Translations under genes and position numbers: made by a program
The notes under the pieces: generated by a model
The model's database searches: none
Told to the model about the DNA's origin: nothing
The model's input: the letters and a program-made list of their open reading frames with translations, nothing else
In this document: positions 17,034 to 25,689 of the stretch, one piece after another
Numbering within the stretch: position 1 is the first letter of the stretch
Layout: the number at the start of each line of letters is the position of its first letter
NCBI RefSeq assembly: GCF_003700275.1
Contig: NZ_RBRE01000080.1
Coordinates: 1 to 50,353 of the forward strand
Reading direction: 5' to 3'
Source: Pseudomonas cichorii
GTDB taxonomy: Bacteria > Pseudomonadota > Gammaproteobacteria > Pseudomonadales > Pseudomonadaceae
DNA length: 50,353 nucleotides

Positions 17034-18038
17034 TCAGCGCAACGTCGGCCCGGCAAAACCGGCCCATATCGCAATCCGCTCAGCGATACTGGCACCCAGC
17101 TTCTTGGAGAAGCGGTCAAAAGGCGACTCCTGAATGGTGTAATCGACGATTTCCTTCTCACCGATCACTTCACGCGCCACATAACTCGCACTGCCCAGAC
17201 CATCGACCAGCCCCAGCGCTACAGCCTGCTCGCCAGTCCAGATCAGCCCGGAGAACAACTCGGGATGCTCCTTGTCCTTGAGACGGTCACCGCGCCCCTG
17301 CTTGACGCTGGCGATGAACTGACGGTGCGTGGTATCCAGCACGCTCTGCCAGAACCGGGTTTCATCAGCCTTCTGCGGCTGGAACGGATCGAGGAACGCC
17401 TTGTGCTCACCCGAGGTGTAGGTACGACGATCCACACCCAGTTTTTCCATGACGCCGACAAAACCGAAACCGGCCGCCGTCACACCAATCGAACCCACCA
17501 GACTGGCCTTGTCGGCGTAGATCTGATCAGCCGCACTGGCGATGTAATAAGCACCCGAGGCGCCGAGGTCAGTGATGACCGCATAGACTTTGATATTCGG
17601 CTTTTCAGCGCGCAGACGACGGATCTCGTCATAGACATAGCCCGACTGAACAGGACTGCCGCCCGGACTGTTGATACGCAGAATCACACCCTTGGTCTTG
17701 GCATCCTCGAAGGCCGTGCGCAGGCTGCCGACAATATTGTCGGCGCTGGCCGATTCCTTGTCGGCGATCATGCCCTGCACTTCGATCAGCGCAGTATGGC
17801 TTGCACTGCGCGAAGCACTCTTATCAAGGCTCATCAGCGGCGTGAACAGCAGCAACATGGTGAACAGGTAGGCAAAGGTCAGGAATTTGAAAAAGATACC
17901 CCAGCGACGCGCACGACGCTGCTCCTGAACACCGGCCAGCAAGGTCTTTTCCAGCAGCTTCCAGCTTTTCGCATCTTCCTTGCCATCAACAGCATCATCT
18001 GCTTTTTGCGAGGCAGGCGCTTTCCATTCGTCAGACAT
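17034..18038 (-). CDS. sppA: Signal peptide peptidase SppA (36-kDa type)
   Basis: 334 residues, S49 serine protease degrading cleaved signal peptides in the membrane. One transmembrane helix lies at about 46-68 after a cytoplasmic, basic N-terminus. The Ser/Lys dyad is visible: Ser161 in LGASGAYY and Lys213 in SGEHKAFLDPF, with the family spacing of about 52 residues. NSPGGSPVQSGYVYDEI precedes it. Last gene of the rluC-HAD-sppA operon, 25 bp after the HAD gene. Confidence 0.94.
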   Translation of the reverse strand: MSDEWKAPASQKADDAVDGKEDAKSWKLLEKTLLAGVQEQRRARRWGIFFKFLTFAYLFTMLLLFTPLMSLDKSASRSASHTALIEVQGMIADKESASADNIVGSLRTAFEDAKTKGVILRINSPGGSPVQSGYVYDEIRRLRAEKPNIKVYAVITDLGASGAYYIASAADQIYADKASLVGSIGVTAAGFGFVGVMEKLGVDRRTYTSGEHKAFLDPFQPQKADETRFWQSVLDTTHRQFIASVKQGRGDRLKDKEHPELFSGLIWTGEQAVALGLVDGLGSASYVAREVIGEKEIVDYTIQESPFDRFSKKLGASIAERIAIWAGFAGPTLR

Positions 18039-18063
18039 ACTTCACTTACTCCAACCTCGAAGA

Positions 18064-18726
18064 CTAAACGCCGCGCTCACCCAACCAGGTGCGCAACTCA
18101 GAAAAACTATCAATGCACAGTCGCGGCTTGAACTCTCGCAGCGAATCCATGGATTGCGCGCCATAGCCAACCGCAACCGAATCCATGCCGGCGTTGTTCG
18201 CCATCAGCAGATCGAAGGACGAATCGCCGACCATCAGCGAACGCTCGGGCGCCACACCGCAATGCGCCATGATTTCATGCAGCATCAGAGGATCGGGCTT
18301 GCTGGCGGTTTCATCGGCAGCCCGGGTGATATCGAAGAAATCCACCCAGTCATTGGACTTCAGGACGCGATCCAGACCGCGCCGTGCCTTGCCGGTGGCG
18401 ACCGCAATGCGATATCCCTCATCGCGAAACGCCTGGATCGACTCGCGCACGCCGGCAAACAGCGGAGATGGCACCTTGTCCATTTCCATGTAACTGTCGG
18501 CATAGCGCTGACGGAATTCGAGCAGCTCATTCGGAGAAATCTCCGGATGAAGCGTACGAATCGCTTCCGGCAGGCCGAGGCCGATAATGCCCTTGATCGC
18601 CTGATCGTCGCGGGCCTGCATCCCGCCGCCAATTGCCGCGGTGCGCATGGCTTCGACGATACGACCGACCGAGTCGGCCAGCGTACCGTCCCAATCGAAA
18701 ATCAACAGATCATAGTCACGGCGCAC
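18064..18726 (-). CDS. HAD-superfamily hydrolase (phosphoglycolate-phosphatase-like)
   Basis: 220 residues. All four HAD motifs are visible: I, FDWDGTLADS with nucleophile Asp; II, VATGKARRGLD; III, the Lys of KPDPLMLHE; IV, MVGDSSFDLLMANNAG. A helical cap lies between motifs I and II (subfamily IA). Substrate is not determined by sequence. The 5' end overlaps rluC by 11 bp, so translation is probably coupled to it. Confidence 0.92.
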   Translation of the reverse strand: MRRDYDLLIFDWDGTLADSVGRIVEAMRTAAIGGGMQARDDQAIKGIIGLGLPEAIRTLHPEISPNELLEFRQRYADSYMEMDKVPSPLFAGVRESIQAFRDEGYRIAVATGKARRGLDRVLKSNDWVDFFDITRAADETASKPDPLMLHEIMAHCGVAPERSLMVGDSSFDLLMANNAGMDSVAVGYGAQSMDSLREFKPRLCIDSFSELRTWLGERGV

Positions 18727-19672
18727 TCAAACGCTCCACGGTCTTGGCCCACATCTCGTCGACCGGGGCCTGCAACTTCAGCTCACCCCCGTCCGGCAAG
18801 GGCACGGTCAGCATATAGGCATGCAGGAACAAGCGCTTGCCGCCCAGGTCTCGAATCTCGCTACTGAAATCTTCATCGCCGTACTTGGTATCGCCGGCAA
18901 TCGCGTGCCCGGCATGCAATGTATGAACACGAATCTGGTGGGTGCGGCCGGTTACCGGCTTGGCCTCGACCATGGTCGCGAAATCGCCGAAACGTCGCAG
19001 GACCTTGAAAATCGTCAGAGCCTCCTTGCCTTCGTCGTTGACCTCGACCATGCGCTCGCCCGAGCGCAGGTTGCTCTTGAGCAGCGGCGCGTTGACCTGC
19101 TTCTGGGCCGTCGCCCAGTGGCCACGCACCAGCGCCATGTAGCGCTTGTCCACACCGTCGCCGCGCAAGGCCGCATGCAGGTGGCGCAACATGCTGCGCT
19201 TCTTGGCGATCATCAGCAGGCCGGAAGTGTCCCGGTCAAGTCGGTGCACAAGCTCCAGCTCCTTGGCGTCGGGACGCAATTGGCGAAAGGCCTCGATGAC
19301 ACCGAAACTCAGACCGCTGCCGCCATGCACGGCAATGCCAGCCGGCTTGTTGAGCACGATCAGGGCCTTATCCTCGTAGACAATGGCCGCCTCAAGGCGC
19401 TGCAACAGGCCCTGTGCGACCGGCACAGGCTCGTCACGCTCAGGCACGCGCACAGGCGGGACGCGAACAATGTCGCCCGCCTGCAACTTGTACTCGGGCT
19501 TGATCCGCCCCTTGTTCACACGCACTTCGCCTTTGCGCAAAATGCGGTAAATCAAGGTCTTGGGCACACCCTTGAGATAAGTGATCAGAAAGTTATCGAT
19601 GCGTTGACCGGCAAGTTCCGGGGCAACCTCTACCAGCTGAACGCCGGGGGTTGGGGGGGCAATATTCGTCAT
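18716..19672 (-). CDS. rluC: 23S rRNA pseudouridine synthase RluC
   Basis: 318 residues from the ATG at 19672; an ATG four codons upstream (19684) is equally open and neither has a clear ribosome site. An S4-type RNA-binding domain (QRIDNFLITYLKGVPKTLIY, KGEVRVNKGRIKP) precedes the RluA-family catalytic domain. The latter has the active Asp in HRLDRDTSGLLM and GRTHQIRVH. RluC modifies U955, U2504 and U2580 of 23S rRNA in E. coli. Divergent from rne, as in E. coli. Confidence 0.95.
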   Translation of the reverse strand: MTNIAPPTPGVQLVEVAPELAGQRIDNFLITYLKGVPKTLIYRILRKGEVRVNKGRIKPEYKLQAGDIVRVPPVRVPERDEPVPVAQGLLQRLEAAIVYEDKALIVLNKPAGIAVHGGSGLSFGVIEAFRQLRPDAKELELVHRLDRDTSGLLMIAKKRSMLRHLHAALRGDGVDKRYMALVRGHWATAQKQVNAPLLKSNLRSGERMVEVNDEGKEALTIFKVLRRFGDFATMVEAKPVTGRTHQIRVHTLHAGHAIAGDTKYGDEDFSSEIRDLGGKRLFLHAYMLTVPLPDGGELKLQAPVDEMWAKTVERLSAP

Positions 19673-19701
19673 GCGGCAAATCATAACAATTTTTTATGGA
19701 T

Positions 19702-19730
19702 TTGAAGCACTTAATGATTGCTGCTATAGT
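19702..19730 (+). promoter_or_regulatory. rne: Sigma-70 promoter for rne
   Basis: TTGAAG (19702-19707) and TATAGT (19725-19730) with an exact 17-bp spacer, predicting a start near 19737. It lies immediately upstream of the rluC start on the opposite strand. Confidence 0.8.
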
Positions 19731-19802
19731 CGCGAACGCCGCCAAAAGCGGCCGGACAGCGGACAAACGGTTGACAACCGGCCCTGACCAACGCAATTCA
19801 CG

Positions 19803-19820
19803 AGGACGGGAGGCCGTCCT
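19803..19820 (+). other. Leader hairpin
   Basis: A seven-base-pair perfect stem, AGGACGG and CCGTCCT, closed by GAGG. It is the most compact hairpin seen near the 5' end of the rne leader. Confidence 0.6.
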
Positions 19821-20387
19821 ACGAGGCTTTCGGTGACAACGGAGCACGCTGGAAACGTAACGAGCGCAGGTGACATGAGGCCTGAAACACGCCCGATCGC
19901 AGAGTAACCACTCGCCTTCAGCGCGCATAATTCACGGCCAGTTCACAAAGTGCAGTCGCTTCCAGACACTACGAGCGAATGTTTCGGGAACAACGCCTCA
20001 AGCCATGATGCGCGAACTTCCAATAGAGGCTCGCGGTAAATGCCAACCCGCTGCGGATTCTGCGCGCGGCAGCACCCGAATTATCAGGGATACGTGTAGG
20101 GTGGAGATGCACAACCATCGGACTGTGTAGCACAAGGCTTGTTCTAGACGCTTCATCTCGTCCGCTACCGATGGTCGATTCCTCCTCCTGACAAAGTTTT
20201 TGCTGTAAAGGGTGCCTTTTGTCACCCCAGCAAACAGGAAACGTCGTCGCGACGCTTCGATCCTTCTGATCGAAAACATCGCTAGACAATGGAGTGTCCC
20301 GACACTCTTGACGTGCCCTGACACCGACCGTGAGAAGTCGTGTGTGCCGAACGCCGTTTCCGGCAGCCCGGAAACCGACGGTACTAC

Positions 20388-23300
20388 ATGAAAAGAATGT
20401 TGATTAACGCAACTCAACCCGAAGAGTTGCGTGTTGCTCTGGTAGACGGCCAGCGCCTCTACGACCTGGATATCGAGTCCGGTGCTCGCGAACAGAAGAA
20501 GGCCAATATCTATAAAGGCCGGATCACCCGCATCGAGCCAAGCCTGGAGGCCGCTTTCGTCGATTTCGGCTCCGAGCGCCATGGCTTCCTGCCCCTCAAG
20601 GAAATCTCTCGCGAATACTTCAAGAAGTCTCCTGAAGGCCGCGTAAACATCAAGGACGTCCTGAGCGAAGGCCAGGAAGTCATCGTCCAGGTCGAGAAAG
20701 AAGAACGTGGCAACAAGGGCGCAGCCCTGACCACCTTCATCAGCCTGGCTGGCCGCTATCTGGTCCTGATGCCGAACAACCCGCGTGCCGGCGGCATCTC
20801 GCGCCGCATCGAAGGCGAAGAGCGCAACGAACTGCGCGAAGCCCTCAATGGCCTGATCGCCCCTGCCGACATGGGCCTGATCGTGCGCACTGCCGGCCTG
20901 GGCCGCAGCAGCGAAGAAATGCAGTGGGACCTCGACTACCTGCTGCAACTCTGGACCGCCATCAAGGAAGCGTCCCTGGATCGCGCCGCGCCATTCCTGA
21001 TCTACCAGGAAAGCAACGTCATCATCCGCGCCATCCGCGACTACCTGCGCCAGGATATCGGTGAAGTCCTGATCGACAGCATCGAAGCCCAGGAAGAAGC
21101 CCTGACCTTCATCCGTCAGGTAATGCCGCAGTACGCCAGCAAGATCAAGCTGTATGAAGACAGCGTTCCGCTGTTCAACCGCTTCCAGATCGAAAGCCAG
21201 ATCGAAACCGCCTTCCAGCGCGTCGTCGAACTGCCTTCCGGCGGCTCCATCGTCATCGATCCGACCGAAGCCCTGGTGTCCATCGACATCAACTCGGCGC
21301 GCGCCACCAAAGGCAGCGACATCGAAGAAACCGCCCTGCAGACCAACCTCGAAGCCGCCGAAGAAATCGCCCGTCAGTTGCGCCTGCGCGACATCGGCGG
21401 CCTGATCGTCATCGACTTCATCGACATGACGCCTGCCAAGAACCAGCGCGCCGTGGAAGAGAAAGTCCGCGAAAGCCTGGAAGCCGACCGCGCCCGTGTT
21501 CAGGTCGGTCGCATCTCGCGCTTCGGCCTGCTGGAAATGTCCCGTCAGCGCCTGCGCCCTTCCCTGGGTGAAAGCAGCGGCATCGTCTGCCCGCGTTGCA
21601 ATGGCACCGGCATCATCCGTGACGTCGAATCCCTGTCGCTAGCAATCCTGCGCCTGATCGAAGAAGAAGCCCTGAAAGACCGCACTGCCGAAGTGCGCGC
21701 CCAGGTGCCGATCCCGGTCGCCGCGTTCCTGCTCAACGAGAAACGCAACTCGATCACCAAGATCGAACTGCGCACCCGTGCACGGATCATCATCCTGCCG
21801 AACGATCATCTGGAAACACCGCACTTTGAAGTGCAGCGTTTGCGCGATGACAGCCCGGAAGCCCACAACAACCAGACCAGCTACGAAATCGCTGCTGCCG
21901 CTGCCGAAGTGGAAGAAGTTGCACCGCAAGCCGCTGCAACACGCACCCTGGTTCGCCAGGAAGCCGCCGTCAAGACCGCTCCGCCGCGCGCCAACGCCCC
22001 GGTTCCGGCCCAGGCTGCAGCTCCGGTCGCAGCACCGGTTGCCCACGAACCAAGCCTGTTCAAGGGCCTGGTGAAATCCCTGGTCAGCCTGTTCGCCACC
22101 AAGGAAGAACCAGTCGCTCCGGTGGTCGTGGAAAAACCGGCCAGCGAGCGCCCTGCCCGCAACGAAGAGCGCCGCAACGGTCGTCAACAAAGCCGTGGCC
22201 GCACCAACCGTCGCGACGAAGAGCGCAAGCCGCGTGAAGAACGTGCGCCACGTGAAGAGCGTGCCGAACGCGCCCCTCGCGAAGAGCGTGCACCGCGTGA
22301 AGAGCGTCAACCGCGCGAGCCACGTGAAGCCCGTGACGATTCCGCACCACGTGAAGAACGCCAGCCTCGCGCGCCTCGCGAAGAACGCGCACCACGTGAG
22401 CGCAAGCCACGCGAAGAGCGTCCGGTACGCGAACTGCGTGAACCTCTGGATGCCGCGCCGGCCGCCGTACGTGAAGAACGCCCTGAGCGTGCACCACGTG
22501 AAGAGCGCCAGCCACGTGCACCGCGTGAAGAGCGTCAACAACGTGCCGAGCAGGTTGCCGATGCAGCCAGCGAAGAAGAACTGCTGAACAATGAAGAGCT
22601 GAACGAAGACAACCAGGAAGGCAGCGAAGGCGACCGCCCTCGTCGTCGCTCCCGTGGTCAGCGTCGTCGCAGCAACCGCCGCGAGCGTCAGCGTGACGCC
22701 AATGGCAATGTGATCGAAGGCTCCGAAGAGAACGAAGGCAGTGACGACCTGGCCGCAGGCCTGGCAGTTACCGCAGCGGTCGCCGACAGCGTGATCAGTG
22801 CTCCGGCCGAGGCGCAAGCCAACCGTCAGGCAGAACGCGCCAACGCAGCAGCCGATACCTCTGCAGAGACTGCAACCCAGGCCCAGGCACCTGCTGACGA
22901 AGCACAGCCGGTCGAAGCTCAAGCTGTAGAAGCTCCGGTCAGCGAAACGCCAGTGATCGAAGCTGCAGTTGCAGAAGCTCCAGCCGTTGAAGCACCGCTT
23001 GCCGAAACGACTCCTGCAGTTGAAGCCGCACCTGAAGTCGAAGTGCAGCCAGCCGCAGTAGAAGCGCCAGCCCGTGCAGCCCAGACAGAACTGTTTGAAG
23101 CGCCACAGGCCGAGAACGTCGTACCGTTCACGCCAACGCCAGAGCCAACACCGGAAGTTGCGGTAGAAGCTCCGGTTGTAGCCGACGTACCAGCGACCGA
23201 ATCCGCCGAGCTGCCAGTGCCAGCACCAGCCGTCGAGCCTGTGCTTGTGCAGGAGGAGCCCGCTCCTTATGCCGCGCCACAAGCCGTCGAGCCTGAGCCG

Positions 23301-23576
23301 GCAGCAGCCGAGCCGGTAGTTGCCGAAGCTCCGGCAGTCAGCAGCAATGGCCGCGCCCCTAACGATCCTCGCGAAGTTCGTCGCCGCAAGCGCGAAGAAG
23401 AAGAGCGTCGTCGTCAGGAAGCTGCCGCCAGCACTGCAACCACCACAGAAGCCGCACCTGTTGCTGCTGAAGTAGAATCGGCCCAGCCACAGGCTGCCGA
23501 GGAAAAGGTTGAAGAAGTGACTGCGCAGCAACAGCCTCAAGCCGAGAAAGAGACCGAGCCTAAACCCCTCGTCTAA
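20388..23576 (+). CDS. rne: Ribonuclease E
   Basis: 1062 residues, starting MKRMLINATQPEELRVALVD. The catalytic half has an S1 domain (about 35-117), magnesium ligands Asp300 (VSIDINS) and Asp343 (VIDFIDM), and the zinc-link CPRC at 401-404. An amphipathic helix, SLFKGLVKSLVSLF (about 556-569), should tether it to the inner membrane. From about 607 to 720 there are ten REER motifs in an Arg/Glu/Pro-rich stretch, then RRRSRGQRRRSNRRERQRD and a long Ala/Glu/Pro-rich region. A conserved NDPREVRRRKREEEERRR motif lies near the C-terminus. The C-terminal half is the expected degradosome scaffold. Confidence 0.97.
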   Translation: MKRMLINATQPEELRVALVDGQRLYDLDIESGAREQKKANIYKGRITRIEPSLEAAFVDFGSERHGFLPLKEISREYFKKSPEGRVNIKDVLSEGQEVIVQVEKEERGNKGAALTTFISLAGRYLVLMPNNPRAGGISRRIEGEERNELREALNGLIAPADMGLIVRTAGLGRSSEEMQWDLDYLLQLWTAIKEASLDRAAPFLIYQESNVIIRAIRDYLRQDIGEVLIDSIEAQEEALTFIRQVMPQYASKIKLYEDSVPLFNRFQIESQIETAFQRVVELPSGGSIVIDPTEALVSIDINSARATKGSDIEETALQTNLEAAEEIARQLRLRDIGGLIVIDFIDMTPAKNQRAVEEKVRESLEADRARVQVGRISRFGLLEMSRQRLRPSLGESSGIVCPRCNGTGIIRDVESLSLAILRLIEEEALKDRTAEVRAQVPIPVAAFLLNEKRNSITKIELRTRARIIILPNDHLETPHFEVQRLRDDSPEAHNNQTSYEIAAAAAEVEEVAPQAAATRTLVRQEAAVKTAPPRANAPVPAQAAAPVAAPVAHEPSLFKGLVKSLVSLFATKEEPVAPVVVEKPASERPARNEERRNGRQQSRGRTNRRDEERKPREERAPREERAERAPREERAPREERQPREPREARDDSAPREERQPRAPREERAPRERKPREERPVRELREPLDAAPAAVREERPERAPREERQPRAPREERQQRAEQVADAASEEELLNNEELNEDNQEGSEGDRPRRRSRGQRRRSNRRERQRDANGNVIEGSEENEGSDDLAAGLAVTAAVADSVISAPAEAQANRQAERANAAADTSAETATQAQAPADEAQPVEAQAVEAPVSETPVIEAAVAEAPAVEAPLAETTPAVEAAPEVEVQPAAVEAPARAAQTELFEAPQAENVVPFTPTPEPTPEVAVEAPVVADVPATESAELPVPAPAVEPVLVQEEPAPYAAPQAVEPEPAAAEPVVAEAPAVSSNGRAPNDPREVRRRKREEEERRRQEAAASTATTTEAAPVAAEVESAQPQAAEEKVEEVTAQQQPQAEKETEPKPLV
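22206..22545 (+). repeat. REER-coding repeat tract in rne
   Basis: Ten copies of a codon block coding REER, mostly as APREER or KPREER, in about 340 bp. Units such as GAAGAGCG and CACGTGAAGAGCG recur on the DNA level, so slippage could change the copy number. Confidence 0.85.
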
Positions 23577-23591
23577 GCCTCAGCCATGAAA

Positions 23592-23626
23592 AAGCCCTAC
23601 CTGTGTGAGCAGGTAGGGCTTTTTTG
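23592..23626. terminator. Bidirectional terminator between rne and murB
   Basis: An AAGCCCTACCTG / CAGGTAGGGCTT stem with a 6-nt loop, flanked by an A-run on the left and a T-run on the right. It can end both the plus-strand rne and the convergent minus-strand murB transcript. Confidence 0.93.
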
Positions 23627-23671
23627 TGCCTGTCGTTTCAGCCCGGCAGCGGCCAGCGTGAAAGTGCAACC

Positions 23672-24691
23672 TCAATACAGATTGGGCTCCATCTCCAGCG
23701 CCACACCAAAACGCTCAAGGATATCCGCCTGAATCCGACGGGCGAGATTCAGCAGTTGCAGGCCGCTGGCCTGACCATAATTGACCAGTACCAACGATTG
23801 AAGCGCATGCACGCCTGCATCGCCCTCACGAAAGCCCTTCCAGCCAGCCTGTTCGATCAACCAGCCGGCAGCCAGCTTGACCCGGCCATCGGCCTGGGGA
23901 TAACCCACCAGCCCCGGATACTGACGCTTGATGGTTTCGCTCAGCTCAGCGTTCACCAAAGGGTTCTTGAAGAAGCTTCCGGCATTGCCCAGAACGGCAG
24001 GGTCCGGCAGTTTTTCACTACGAATCGCACAGATGGCCCGGCTGACATCAAAGGGACTCGGCGTCTTGATCCCCATCTGCTCAAGGCGCTGGCGAACCGG
24101 CCCATATTCAAGATGCAGGGAAGGCGTGCGACTCAAGGCAAAGCGCACACGCAGAATCAGCCAGCGACCGGGCTGCTGCTTGAAGATACTGTCACGGTAA
24201 TCGAAACGGCACTCTTCCAGGGAAAACTCGCGCAGCTCGCCGCTCTGCCGATCCAGCGCCGTCAGGCTGTGGAAGACATCCTTGATCTCGACCCCGTAGG
24301 CACCAATGTTCTGCATCGGCGCAGCGCCAACGGTGCCGGGGATCAGGCTCAGGTTCTCCAGGCCGGCAAAACCCAGCTCCAGACAGGATTGCACGAACGG
24401 ATGCCAGGGCTCGCCCGCCTCCGCCTCGACAATGCCCTGCCCGCAATCTTCCTTGACGATGCGAATCCCGCGACTGGCCATGCGCAGCACCAGTGCCCGT
24501 ACATCGTCGGTCAGCAGCAGGTTACTGCCACCACCCACCACCAGCAGCGGAACATCATGCCTGACGCAATATGCCAGGGCCTGACGCACATCTTCGTCGT
24601 CCTGCGCCTCGGCAAACAGTTGCGCCTGCACATCCACGCCAAAGGTATTGAAAGGCTTCAGGGAAACCCCGGACTGTACCTGCAAGGTCAT
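23672..24691 (-). CDS. murB: UDP-N-acetylenolpyruvoylglucosamine reductase
   Basis: 339 residues from the ATG at 24691, preceded by GAAGGTGA; this gives the family N-terminus SLKPFNTFGVD. MurB is an FAD enzyme that uses NADPH to form UDP-N-acetylmuramate. It has GGGSNLLLTDD for FAD binding, PGTVGAAPMQNIGAYG, and the catalytic serine in GNAGSFFKNP. It has the type I (E. coli-like) length. In PAO1 a ptpA phosphatase gene separates kdsB from murB; here only 34 bp lie between them. Confidence 0.96.
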   Translation of the reverse strand: MTLQVQSGVSLKPFNTFGVDVQAQLFAEAQDDEDVRQALAYCVRHDVPLLVVGGGSNLLLTDDVRALVLRMASRGIRIVKEDCGQGIVEAEAGEPWHPFVQSCLELGFAGLENLSLIPGTVGAAPMQNIGAYGVEIKDVFHSLTALDRQSGELREFSLEECRFDYRDSIFKQQPGRWLILRVRFALSRTPSLHLEYGPVRQRLEQMGIKTPSPFDVSRAICAIRSEKLPDPAVLGNAGSFFKNPLVNAELSETIKRQYPGLVGYPQADGRVKLAAGWLIEQAGWKGFREGDAGVHALQSLVLVNYGQASGLQLLNLARRIQADILERFGVALEMEPNLY

Positions 24692-24725
24692 GCGCTCACC
24701 TTCAGTTGAACGAAACCACCAGACA

Positions 24726-25490
24726 TCAAACCTCCAGCAAGCGTCTGACACGCTCAAGGTCTTCAGGCGTATCGACACCGGCAGGCGGCGTTTCCAGAGC
24801 GTCGGCTACGTGAATACGTACGCCGTTCCACAGCGCCCGCAGCTGTTCGAGGCTTTCGGTATCTTCCAGCCAGCAGGGGCCCCAACTGACGAAGTCATGC
24901 AGGAAACCGGCGCGATAGGCGTAGATCCCGATATGCCGACGATAAGGAACACCTGCAGGCAACTCGTCCCGGCTTCTGGCCAGCGCATCCCGCGCCCACG
25001 GCAAGGGTGCGCGACTGAAGGTCAGGGCCAGGCCGTTTACATCGCTCACGACCTTGACCACATTCGGATTGAACAGCGCAGCCACGTCATCGATCGGCTC
25101 GGCCAGCGTCGAAATGCCCGCCTCAGGGTGCGCAGCGAGATTGGCCGCCACCTGATCGATGATCGCAGGCGGGATCATCGGCTCGTCACCCTGGACATTG
25201 ACCACAATGGCGTCCGCCGCCAGCCCCAACTGCTCGGCCACTTCGGCCAGCCGGTCGGTGCCCGAGTTGTGATCGTCACGGGTCATCAGGACCTGCGCGC
25301 CAAATGCCTGGCAGGCCTCGACAATCCGTGCGTCATCGGTAGCGATCACGACCTGTCCGGCACTGCTTTTACAGGCCTGCTCCCAGACATGCTGGATCAT
25401 CGGCTTGCCGGCAATGGTTTTCAGCGGCTTGCCGGGAAAACGGCTGGAACCGAAACGCGCCGGAATGACAACAGTGAAAGCAGTTGTCAT
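24726..25490 (-). CDS. kdsB: CMP-KDO synthetase
   Basis: 254 residues. It activates Kdo with CTP for lipopolysaccharide inner core. The N-terminal nucleotide-binding PARFGSSRFPGKPL and the VNVQGDEPMIPP metal-binding motif are clear, with RHIGIYAYRAGFL near 185. Overlaps the UPF0434 gene by 4 bp (ATGA). Confidence 0.97.
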   Translation of the reverse strand: MTTAFTVVIPARFGSSRFPGKPLKTIAGKPMIQHVWEQACKSSAGQVVIATDDARIVEACQAFGAQVLMTRDDHNSGTDRLAEVAEQLGLAADAIVVNVQGDEPMIPPAIIDQVAANLAAHPEAGISTLAEPIDDVAALFNPNVVKVVSDVNGLALTFSRAPLPWARDALARSRDELPAGVPYRRHIGIYAYRAGFLHDFVSWGPCWLEDTESLEQLRALWNGVRIHVADALETPPAGVDTPEDLERVRRLLEV

Positions 25491-25672
25491 TTATCCAGAC
25501 GCTCCTCGGCAGACAGGGTGCGCGCTTCACTTTCCAGCATCACCGGAATGCCATCACGAATCGGGTAGGCCAGGCCTGCGCCCTTGCTGATCAGCTCGGT
25601 CTTGTCGGCGCTGAGCTTCAACGGCCCCTTGCTGATCGGGCAAGCGAGGATATCGAGTAGTTTGGTGTCCAT
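25487..25672 (-). CDS. UPF0434/Trm112-like small zinc-ribbon-type protein
   Basis: 61 residues from the ATG at 25672 (MDTKLLDILACPISKGPLKL). The family usually has two cysteine pairs; here only one Cys (ACPISKG) is visible, so zinc binding is doubtful. E. coli ycaR, its counterpart, sits between lpxK and kdsB as here. Function is unknown. Confidence 0.92.
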   Translation of the reverse strand: MDTKLLDILACPISKGPLKLSADKTELISKGAGLAYPIRDGIPVMLESEARTLSAEERLDK

Positions 25673-25689
25673 AGGGAATCCTGAGGCAA

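Larger units (their letters stand above)
19685..20387 (+). other. Long rne 5' leader region
   Basis: About 650 nt separate the rne promoter (19702-19730) from the rne ATG at 20388. No supported ORF lies in it. It contains several hairpins, including AGGACGG-GAGG-CCGTCCT at 19803-19820. In E. coli rne the long leader lets RNase E degrade its own mRNA, and a Pseudomonas leader motif called rne-II has been described. A match here is probable but not checked by covariance. Confidence 0.6.

Noticed and set aside
22206..22545. CRISPR-like regular repeats
   Set aside because: The repeats are codon-phased inside rne with no spacers; they code the REER protein repeat.
21639..23540. 633-codon open frame antisense to rne
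   Set aside because: It lies opposite the repetitive, GC-rich rne tail; the protein has abnormal Cys/Phe/Trp/Gly-rich composition and no ribosome site. It is a coding shadow.
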